From NCBI GenBank assembly GCA_022592435.1, contig JABYQS010000019.1:310001-374000 (forward strand): a stretch of DNA of 64,000 nt, in the 5' to 3' direction. The notes under the pieces were generated by a model that was not told where the DNA came from, ran no database searches, and saw nothing but the letters and a program-made list of their open reading frames with translations. This DNA comes from Cerioporus squamosus (taxonomy: Eukaryota > Basidiomycota > Agaricomycetes > Polyporales > Polyporaceae). A program made the position numbers and the translations under genes. Within the stretch, counting starts at the first letter, position 1. The number at the start of each line of letters is the position of its first letter. Shown here one piece after another: positions 54,919-64,000 of the stretch.

Positions 54919-57900
54919 TGAGTCTGCCATGTAGATGCTCATGGCAGGGTGTTACTCTGCACCTTGGAGACAGCATGGGTAATTATCAGTCAATAGATTC
55001 AGAGATCATACTCAGGACCGCTTAGAATTGACTTGTTCAAGTCTGATACAAATCTGTAAAGGGGGGGGGGAAGGAGATACATAAGTAACAAGTCGGATCG
55101 TTCACTTCTGGCACAGCAATAGTATGCCCAGTAATGTAGTGTACACTATTGGTCCATTGTCTAAGTAATGGGCTTTGCTCAGCAGTATGACTCACTATGA
55201 CTAATCCTTACTCAGCTTGTCATGTGATAGTTGAGTAGCCTAGAAGTACCAGGGGTCTTTTCCAGTCCCAGGGGAACGGGACTGCTGCCTGCATGTGTAT
55301 ATACCAGCAGCCTGAGGCCTATATCCTTAGACTTATCCACTTGTTGTTCTAGCCCATCTAAATAAGTCTGGCCTTATAAGCCAATTCACATTACACATCA
55401 AGTCCCCATTCTCTACTCAGTAGTATTCAATTTGGGGCTTACCATTATAGTAACTCAACTGATTATGACTGGCAAAGACTGGACCAGCACACAGTCTCAG
55501 TCCAGTTGTGGCTGTCCTGGACAACCAGCAGACTGCTCATGACTAAGGGTGACCTCGGATCCACCCAGTGTCTATATGGCACCTACTGTGCAGGCCTTGT
55601 TTCAGCTTTTTAACGGTACCACAATCATCCAAAATGGATCAGTATTGAGAAAGATATACAATTAACAATCTGTCCAGATTGCAAGCCAAAATATTAGAAA
55701 ATGCACAGTCACCAGTCATCTTTGAAAGTTCTAAGTGCCCAATAGCTGGACTTGATGGGACCTCACACCACTAGTTTTCATGTTCTGGTCATCTTGGCCA
55801 AGTGATTGGTATAGTTCATGAGTGACAGACCTATTTTTGGTGACACTCTAGGTGCACATACTACATGGCCTCATTTCTGTCCTCTCTTGATGCTTCTTGT
55901 CATCTCTGGAGCCTGGTTGCCACTACTTGTTATCTCCAAAATGAGTAGCACATAGCAGCCAGAGGCACCATGCACACCTCACATTTATGTGGCTGTACTG
56001 CTACCAACCTTCTTTGCTTGCCCTTCCTCAATCATCATTCCCTGAGACTTGCTCTATTATGATTGATGAGGAACAAATGAATCATCCTTTGTGTTGAGAT
56101 ATACCAATAGACACCATGATGCAAATTGATCTCCATGGGAATGCAGTTGAATCTCCGCTTACTTGGACCAATGGTTTGGCGTATGATTGCATCTTCACAG
56201 GTAAGAACAAGACTTACTCTATAGGTGTTGACATAGGGTTGGGGTTGCCAGCTTGAGCACAGCATTGGTACCCTATAAGCTCTGTATAATATCATTTAGT
56301 TAGACTCTGATAAGTATCACATATAACACAAAATCAGCACCCAAAAGCTGATGATTCCAAAGGCTTGCACTGCTAGACTGGTTGCATGAAAGGGTGCAAC
56401 CAGTCCAGCTGCAGCCAGCTTATGTCAGCACAAGTAAGCACCTAATAAATCTGAAAACTCTGTAGATGGCCACCTGTTGTCAGCACCATAGCTCAGTATA
56501 TTGATGGCAAATATTGTCATAAATGAGATCAACAGTACTTACAGGCATACTGGAGTTGATAAAGCACTGTTAGCTGACATTTTATGCATGAGGATATGTT
56601 GGATTGCAGGTCAGACTTGTAGATGACAGTTTATACATATGTGGCTGTGCACCTTCTATTTACAATTGCATCCAGCTTTGGCATACCTCCATTGATGCAT
56701 CTATACAAGTACAAAGGAGTTCTCAATTTCTCAACTATGCTTGGTGCACTTTACAGTCTGGAAATAGCTCAGCAGTTCATGAGAATTGTTATATGTTAAT
56801 ACCAACACTACTTATCAATAAATTATGCTTGGTTTGCAAAGCACCTTTTGATGTCACAACTCCATGGATAAATAGGCTTCAGGAAAACATTTCACATCTT
56901 GATCAGCCCCAGCCCTGGAGAACTGCCTGTTATCACAATACTGCATATGGTTCATGTAACATCCAATTCACTCTCTTTATACTTGTATACAGCTTGTCTT
57001 ACAAACATGACTGAGCAGGGTCCTACTTATGCTTTTGCTGAGGTTCTACTGTATTTCTTATTTTGATTCCATTGGGAATTGGTTAGCCTTTTCACAACTA
57101 CAATGCTCAGTGCATGTGACTGAATTGTGCACCTGACTTCTCCCTTGCTACACCCAACATCCTCCACCCTTGTTTGCATCCACCACATATATTGCTTTGC
57201 ATTCACGTTCAGCTCGTTCATAACACATGCCACCCTGGCCCAGTCATTGCTACTCTTTTTTCTGTCTTCCAGTATATATTGCTCCTCTTGTATCTTGTAT
57301 TGTGCAGCTCAATTCAATTTATTTCCTTGGAAATTGTGACAGCCATGTCCAGAATTCTGCCAGATATATTCTAGACTATTGGGGTGTGTCTGTCCACCCT
57401 GGTACTCATGAGATGCCTCTCAAACTCATCATTTCCCAGTTGTATCAGGGATTGTGCTCACTTAGCATGAGACAGTCCCTCCACATGAGGTTGTTTGGCT
57501 GCCACATATTCACAGTACACTTCTTGCTCAGCTGCAGTCTCACCATACCAGACCACAGTTGCAATGGATGATGCTGCAGACATCTGCTGATGTAAACCAC
57601 TGTTTGTTGCTGCTCAGGCATCCAATTGGGATGTGCTTGAGCTCTTTGATGACCAAGGTCCATGCCTACATGCCATCTGTGTTGGTCCATCTGCTTGTTT
57701 TATTTCAGCCACCATGCTGCTGCTGGAGATGCACCAATGGGGACCCTCACAAGCACATTGATGTGTATGTTTGCATTGTCACTGTCTCCATCTCCATCAA
57801 GAGCTTGGGGTGATAGACTGCCATCTGCCATGGCAACCAGTATGCATGCTGCTTCTGCATCTCCCCTTCCCCTCCTGCCTCATTCGATCTTTAATGGCTG

Positions 57901-58049
57901 CCCTTGCATAGGGTTGGTGCACGGCCTCATTGCAGAGCAGGCATATGCCATATATGTGAGGCTGACTACACTATCACATGTGAGTTGAGTCTCTGCCAGT
58001 ATGAGTCTGGAGTGTACCAGAAAGCGCATGACAAGAGTAGAAAGACCTT
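54919..58049. other. AT-rich stretch, no recognised gene
   Basis: Overlapping open frames of 60-136 codons (for example 56604-57014 and 57227-57571) show no familiar motif. A poly-G run lies at about 55062-55072. A hairpin CAGTCCC/GGGACTG lies near 55270. I see no RNA gene. The stretch probably holds old, eroded mobile DNA. Confidence 0.35.
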
Positions 58050-60843
58050 CATCAGAAAAAACCTCCCTTGCAAATTTGCAACATTTGTCGCTAATGAGCG
58101 CAAATGGCGCTAATTTGCAAGGTGTAGCAGATGAGCAACATTTCGAATGGTAGTATGCTAACAGAGCAATTTAGCAACATTTTGTGATAAATTAGCACTA
58201 CTATGGCAGCAATTATCGGGCTAATAGCCATGGATTATACTAGTATAAACAGTGCTGATCACACTTATAACACACCATTTAGAAGCAATCAGATGTTCCA
58301 TTTCAGAACTGTTACTATTATACATGGGCGAAGTCATGGACTACGAAGACTAGTCTATGGAAACACAGTACATAGAACCATGCACGAGTTCACGCTAAAG
58401 GACAAGTTGAGTGGAGGGCAGCCGGTGGTCACATGTCTACATGTTGGTAACTGTTAAACTGTAGTACAGTAAAAGAGGGCTAAAGCAGTGAAGGGTGGGA
58501 CAGTAGGGAACTGTGAGCGGAACTGGGAAAGTAAAGACAGACCGAAGGACAAGAGATCAGGATAAGACAGTGAATGCAGCGGCTGGAGCAGCATTGTTGA
58601 TAGGATGAGAATGTGCAGGAGAAGGAGAAAGTACGAGAGTACTCATGTGCTCACCATGGACCACCATAAAAGACAGCGAATACAAAGTGTCCACCGGGTA
58701 CTGAAGTGGGCCGGCCAACATAGATCGTTACTTATGAATCTGCAGACAAAGACAAAGACAACCAAAGTCAGCCAGACTTGCACCGCAGGGAGGAGACAGG
58801 AGACAGAGGTCACCTGCCGGAGAACTCACTACATAATTGCATCCTACTTGCCTTGATTTGTACAGAGTCGAGAGCTCTGCAAAGCCGTGAATGTTATGAT
58901 GGTGTGTTGTCAGCAGAGGATGGCAACTCACCAAGTTTGACCCCTCATCGCGTGGGATACGAGCAGAGACAGCCGCAAAGGAGTTGTAAAGATGTGGGCA
59001 AGAGCGTAATAGTGAGAGCAGGGACCAGACAAGATCAGAGAGTAAGCTGTGAAGGTCAAGAAGACAATGTGCAAGCAAGAGAGCTATGAGAGGATAAGCA
59101 AAAGGGTGAGCAGACAACGAGGGCATGATGGTGGGGCAGGACAGGATAAGCGACTGAGGTGCCTGCATGCTATATAGACATACATGTCGGAATTTTCTGG
59201 AATGGAGGAGCTGTTCATGCCATAGAGACGTAACTCACTCAAGACTTTCTTCCTGCCCTATAGCTACACTCCTTTGTTGTTTTCCAGACCAGTACTCACT
59301 TATTCACTCACAACTTGCAACATTCTGAAGACCTTGAGCAGGCACACGATGGATAGGCGGCGCAAACCATGAGAGGCAGAGTGAGTAGCATATAGCAAGG
59401 TGAGTGTACAAGTTTGCTTATGCGCAAGTACAGGGTGAACAGTGGCATCCTCCTTATCGCCAGCTGCAACCCCAGTGGCCTAAAGACAGTATCGCTATCA
59501 TCGATGATTGGGCGTTGGGCCGCAAAGACGATTCCCTGCTAAGGAGGGTGGCCTCTGCAGTCTCGCGTGCAGTATGCCCATGTCTGCACAGATCAACTAT
59601 ATTGCGAAGAAGTCAAGGGCCTGGAGTGCCATGTCATCCTTACAGAAGAGTGCTATGATTTGTCCTGTCTAGGTGGAAGTTCCTTGGTAAGTTTATGGAC
59701 ACTGGACACTTGTAGGAGAGTATGGGCGGGGTACTGCAGCAAGAGTGGGCTCGAAAGCACGGTTGAGTGGACATGGTCCAACTTGGAGGTAGGGAGGTGA
59801 GTGATGATATACATGACTTGTTGGAGGGGAATCTTGGAACATATGACAATGAACAGCCATCTGTGCTTGGGAAGGCAACAGTGCTACATACATATCTCTG
59901 CCTTTTTGAGCTACATTACCATCTGTGGAAGCATTACTGTCTAAACAGTTCATGAGAAGTAGTGTTGTGGTGTCCTGTTCTGTCCTGTCTTTTGACCACC
60001 CTCCCCCCCCCCCCAAGGTAGGACGCATGACAGAACCAAGGACAGGACACATAGACTTCGTGAGGACAGGACCCAGGACACATGTCCTTATGTGTCCTCA
60101 TGATACTTGAGTTGTGACAAGGACAGGACCTGTATCAGGACCGGTCCAGACTGGTCCTACCCTGTATAGAGCAATAAATTTCACGGTATATCCTCCTCCC
60201 TGCAGTGTTAATGTCTTCTATGACTCATAAACCATGTTCTGATAGATTGTAGACACTGAATACCATCAGCTGAGGGCTGTAAAAAGTCAAGTCATAGTTG
60301 ACCAGATGTGTGGATGAGGACCAGTCCTTACGTGTCCTCGTCAACATTATGATTGACAAGGACTGAGGACACATCAATGGACAGGATACATTGAGGACAC
60401 GTGCAAAGTCTGGTTCTTTTCAGTCCAAGTCCTGTCCTGTTATGTGTCCTTAATGTGTCCTAGGACAGGATTTCACAACACTAATGAGCAGCGTGTATCT
60501 TTATGACTCTGATGTGACAGGGGTCACCCAAATATATGCTACTGTATACATTCTGTAGCACAAATTTGCAAGACTGAGTTCTCCCACAGATGTCCTCAGA
60601 GGTCAGAAATGTCAGACCTCAGAGACCTCTTTCAAAACATGTAAATATTCATTTTCTGACATGGTGGAGCATGGCTCTGAGGTCTGTTGACCTCTGTGAA
60701 CTCTGAATTTATGTTTAAGAGATCTCAGAGCTCTCAGACTTTTTGCACTTTACTGATGTGTGTCATGCAATAGCGGAGTAGTAGACAATGTATGTCATTT
60801 TGCACTGATTAGCGCAGATTTGCCAGGGAGGTTTTTTCTGATG
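58050..60843. mobile_element. 2.8 kb element bounded by ~30 bp terminal inverted repeats
   Basis: The left end CATCAGAAAAAACCTCCCT continues TGCAAATTTGC. The right end is its reverse complement, with GCAGATTTGCC and then AGGGAGGTTTTTTCTGATG (60814-60843); two mismatches in about 30 bases. GAAAGAC occurs just outside on both sides in direct orientation (58040 and 60846), a likely target duplication two to three bases from the repeat ends. Near the left end the words GCAAAT and GCTAATTTGC recur, as in subterminal transposase sites. No transposase-like protein is recognisable inside. A second element (59960-60483) has inserted into it. Confidence 0.72.
59960..60483. mobile_element. Nested hAT-like non-autonomous element, 524 bp
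   Basis: The left end is TAGTGTTGTGGTGTCCTGT. The right end is ACAGGATTTCACAACACTA, its reverse complement with three mismatches in 19. The flanks ATGAGAAG and ATGAGCAG form an 8 bp target duplication with one mismatch. TAGNG ends and 8 bp duplications are hallmarks of hAT elements. The interior is filled with AGGACA/TGTCCT words and a poly-C run (about 60003-60014), with no coding capacity. Confidence 0.82.
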
Positions 60844-61577
60844 TTGAAAGACTCACATTGTCCATAGGAGCAATCTGTGGCATACAGATGTCTTGCAGAA
60901 TATTTCATGCTGTGAGCAGATGGGGGGCTCAAGCCTCAGTATCAGCAGTGGCTTCAGCTACCACCCTGTGCTCGACAATACTAGATACACTCTGCACTCT
61001 CTTTCAACACATCCAGACCAGGACACAAAGATGAGCTTGGGATGATTAAAAACAGAGGCCACCAGATAAGAGGCAAAGAGAGGCCACAAGGATTAGTGAT
61101 GCAAGATGTCAAGCTTCTGTCTGCATTGATGCCCACAATGTCTACCCAAACAACTAGAAGTCTCCTGCAGACTACAAATTTGGGGTTTATCTCCAAGATA
61201 TTGGGCTGAACATGGATTGTAGTAGCACATCTCTAAAGCCTATGCTGGGGTAGCTAAAAAGTAGATACATGTAAATACATCTTGCTTTGTAGTTATTTAT
61301 GTATCCCACCAGGTAGAATTAGACATGGCATGCATAGCATTGCGAATCCCCCCCTCCCCCCAAGTCATAGAAATGGACCATACTGTTGTTTTACAACATA
61401 TGGCCCTCTGAAGTTACAGTCATTGTGAGATGATTTCACTGTTCATTTCTATTTAATAACTTCTATGTCTTTCTACAAGCTGGGCACTTGCATGACTTGC
61501 ATCTGCCATTCAGCTGATTAGTTACTGCTGATTCTTGTGCATGGTAGAAAACCCTTATCAATTGTCTCTCCACAGTA

Positions 61578-62090
61578 ATGGCCCACTCTGAGGCAAGTTC
61601 TGCTCATGATTGCTACTTTGAGTTCCTCCACAATGCTCACTCATCCCACCTCTTTTGGTTGTACCTGGCTCCTGATCTAATGGCCAGATCCAAGGTCTGC
61701 ATGCTCAACATCATAATGATTGTCATGCAAGGCCAGCCTCATACTTTATTTCCAAATGGCCAATTTTCAGTCCCTTGCCTTGCTGTATTTCCTGACACGT
61801 CTGCCCAAAAGCCTTTGTATCTGTTTCTACTGGATCTTTCTCCCCATAAAGCATGCCTTGACAAAGAGTGCTCCACTGCTCCCTTGAGCTCTCCTGACAT
61901 GAACATCATTTAACATGTCTGGGATGAGTTAGATTGCTGCATCTGCTGTTGCAACCCTCTTCCTTGACACCTCAAGCAGCTATGGGATGCCTTGCAACAG
62001 GAGTGGTATGGACTGAGAAGGACTTCTTTGCCAGGCTTTACCATTTACTCCCTGATCATGTACAGGCCCTTAAAGAGGCCAAAGGTAGAC
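61578..62090 (+). pseudogene. Broken Tc1/mariner-type transposase
   Basis: One frame can be followed through stops. It starts before DLSPHKACLDKE, reaches SSPDMNII, hits a stop, continues HVWDELDCCICCCNPLP, hits another stop, and continues HLKQLWDALQQEWYGL. The SPD-x-N-x-I-x-HVWDEL block followed by LW-x-AL-x-EEW is the C-terminal catalytic region of Tc1/mariner DDE transposases. The N-terminal DNA-binding part was not recognised, and two in-frame stops show that it is dead. Confidence 0.75.
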
Positions 62091-62864
62091 ATACATGTTA
62101 CTGAGTTGTTTGTTCATTTTACCTGGCTTTACAGTGTTTTATACCACAGTCATTACCCTTTGTGCACTTACTCATAACCACAGTCATGTACTTGTTACTT
62201 AGACAACTCAGGCATCACTGGGCCAAATTGCATTGTTCCTTCACTCGTTCACACAGAATGGGCAGACCTATGATTTGCAAAAAGAAGCTAGTACATATGT
62301 TCAATACTGACACAGTTACGGGGCAAATATAGTGCATGGTTTGGGGTGGATATTATTTTTGTCTGTCACTGTAATGATTCTTACCTTGCATCTGTGTGCA
62401 CACATATGGTGACCTGTACACACATCATTTGCTGCACTTACTTGAAGTACATTACCTTGCCACCTTGCACCTTATATAAGTTATAATATAAGCATTCACT
62501 CCTTGTAAATCTCATCACATTGCCTGCCTTGATCACTCACTTCTGTCATCCTTCATCGCAACTTGACCACTACTGCACATTTGAACTCCTGCCCTTGCAC
62601 TCTGTTCTCCTACCTGTTATGCAGCTCGACCACGATGACAGCGGACATTCTTCAGGACATCGACTCAACACCCTATCTTCTTCTTCTCATTTGCAATGAT
62701 GGTCTATGCTCTACTATTTCAATTGAATCATTGTTCACTTACCTTCATTCAACCTTGACCTGTTTGCAGACATTAACCACTGCTTTCCCTTCCTTCAGCA
62801 TTATTGTTTCCAGTTTCCAGTTCCCGTCTTCCATATAGAATACATCAACATAGTGGCTTTGGCA

Positions 62865-63329
62865 CGTCATGCTAACCACATGGACCTCTCCGCTTCGCTC
62901 CATATCTATATGACTACACTCCGCTCCATAGCCACTTAGCCCCTCTCACATACAGCTCTCTTCCACCTTACACTGCTATGTAGCCACATAGCTCCTCACC
63001 CATATGGCTACACTCTGCTTTACCCCGCTTCGTAGCCATATAGCTCCCCACTCATGTGGCTGCCTTGCTCTGCACACAGGTGGATAGTCTCCTCTATACC
63101 CCACTCGGCTCCGCACAGGAATATTATAAAAGCCTAGCTAGTCGCAGGGGAGATTCCCCAGTTTTGACCTCTTGTATTCTATACTCACCAATGCAACCTT
63201 TTTCTCTTCTCCCTTTTCTTTCACTTCCACTCGCTGTGCTCGTTGCACAGTCCACTTCATCAACTATACTTGGGTAAGTATAGTGCGGCTGCTACTAACG
63301 CTCGAATGCATTAGTAGTCAACCATAACA
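62865..63329 (+). mobile_element. LTR-like repeat, copy 2
   Basis: Homologous to the reversed repeat at 50855-51248: both have CTAACCA at the start, GACCTCTTGTATTCTATAC, a C/T-rich tract, CTCGCTG-x-GCTCGTTG, CTATACTTGG(G)TAAGTATAGT, GAATGC and a final ATAACA. A TATAAAA (63125-63131) precedes the conserved CTCTTGTATTC part, as expected of an LTR promoter. Between 62890 and 63065 an imperfect repeat of CATAGCC / ATATGGCTACACT words is present. A possible primer-binding start TGGTGTCAC lies eight bases after the end, so it could be the 5' LTR of an element running out of the window. Confidence 0.65.
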
Positions 63330-64000
63330 ATACCCCTTGGTGTCACTTTTACCTTATGACTCCCCTCAATGCATTCCCCTCCTTTGGACATGTTCCAAAA
63401 TGCACTGGCCAACTTGATGCACACACACAACCACTGCGCTAACCTCCCTTTGCCATTGGATGACTGTGTGAGAGTAGTCATGTGCTCAGCATGCAGAAAG
63501 GCCCAGTAGATGGCGGTGCTTGACATGCGTGCCTGACCCAGTTCTGCCACCTTGGACTGTCACCCTGCCTCTTGTTCGCACATACACATACACATTATGG
63601 TTTTCAACTTTGCAAGACTGTTTTTCAGGGTACATACTCACAACATGCAGGCCACACAGCTCAAGCTGAACACTCACACAGCTGGTCACAGCAGTCACCA
63701 TGCTTTCAGCAAACAGAGAAACTATGTTCTCCTGCAAGGCATTCCAGGCTGTACATCGTATGATCCTGCTTCTTTTGGCATGCTTACCGTCTCTCTTCCA
63801 GAAACTTAAGTTCAACATCAAGTTAACCGTCATGCCTACGTGCACCAACATCACCAAGATCTTCTGGTGTGACTCAAGCTACCAAGCCTAGGGCCCCTTT
63901 GCCTTTCCTTACCATGCTCTCCTGTTTGCAAAGGTACACCTCTACCTGCATTCCATTGCTGACACCACTCATCTCTTACAGCACACCAATGAAGGGCATG
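63330..64000. other. Sequence downstream of the LTR-like repeat
   Basis: Frames of 60-120 codons on both strands overlap without recognised motifs. If the repeat at 62865 is a 5' LTR, this would be the leader of a retroelement, but no gag or protease sequence is identifiable before the window ends. A short CACATA repeat lies at about 63579-63597. Confidence 0.35.

Noticed and set aside
1..64000. CRISPR array, bacterial operon or prophage
   Set aside because: Intron-rich eukaryotic genes throughout; no regularly spaced short repeats, no cas-like or phage-like proteins.

Overview
The window reads as nuclear DNA of a filamentous basidiomycete, most likely a wood-decaying agaricomycete. Genes on both strands are cut by many short GT-AG introns of about 45-85 nt, and intergenic spacers are short. 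The gene set includes a glyoxal-oxidase-like copper radical oxidase, a sphingolipid C9-methyltransferase, an RTA1-like protein, an oligopeptide transporter and a LanC-like protein. Identifications rest on motifs and reading frames read by eye; no database search was run.

Left part (1-48.8 kb, GC-rich, gene-dense). In order: the 3' end of an unknown gene (1-702); a scrambled relic of the UTP22 gene (792-970); an Old Yellow Enzyme (1890-3353, +) convergent with an alpha/beta hydrolase (3488-4693, -); NOG1 (5018-7448, -); a membrane-anchored copper radical oxidase (8446-10906, -); a gene-poor stretch with a decayed kinase-like gene (13.5-14.0 kb, -); a small secreted protein (15274-15880, +) bracketed by two diverged copies of a ~280 bp block; a LanC-like gene (16746-18522, +); a second decayed kinase-like gene (18.9-19.9 kb, +); MTR4 (20523-24221, -); YIF1 (25915-27216, -) divergent from the C9-methyltransferase (27445-29243, +); a coiled-coil/AT-hook gene with a duplicated exon-intron unit (29666-31454, -); UTP22 (32077-36240, -); RTA1-like (37166-38505, +) convergent with an OPT transporter (39349-44369, -); an E2 ubiquitin-conjugating enzyme with a probable SUMO-binding tail (45642-46770, -), divergent from a GTPBP1/2-like N-terminal-domain protein that lacks the GTPase (47161-48823, +).

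Three genes serve ribosome and RNA biogenesis in the nucleolus/nucleus (NOG1 for 60S, UTP22 for 40S, MTR4 for exosome-linked RNA processing), YIF1 serves ER-Golgi traffic, and several others act at membranes or outside the cell. I see no sign of one metabolic cluster; the mix looks like ordinary housekeeping synteny.

Right part (48.8-64 kb, AT-richer). No intact recognisable gene remains. The stretch is a graveyard of mobile DNA: two LTR-like repeats of one family in opposite orientation (50.9-51.2 kb and 62.9-63.3 kb), a 189 bp inverted-repeat element with near-perfect 8 bp target duplications (54730-54918), a 2.8 kb terminal-inverted-repeat element (58050-60843) containing a nested 524 bp hAT-like element (59960-60483), a broken Tc1/mariner-type transposase (61.6-62.1 kb), and several strong palindromes. 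The switch at about 48.85 kb is a sharp compartment boundary.
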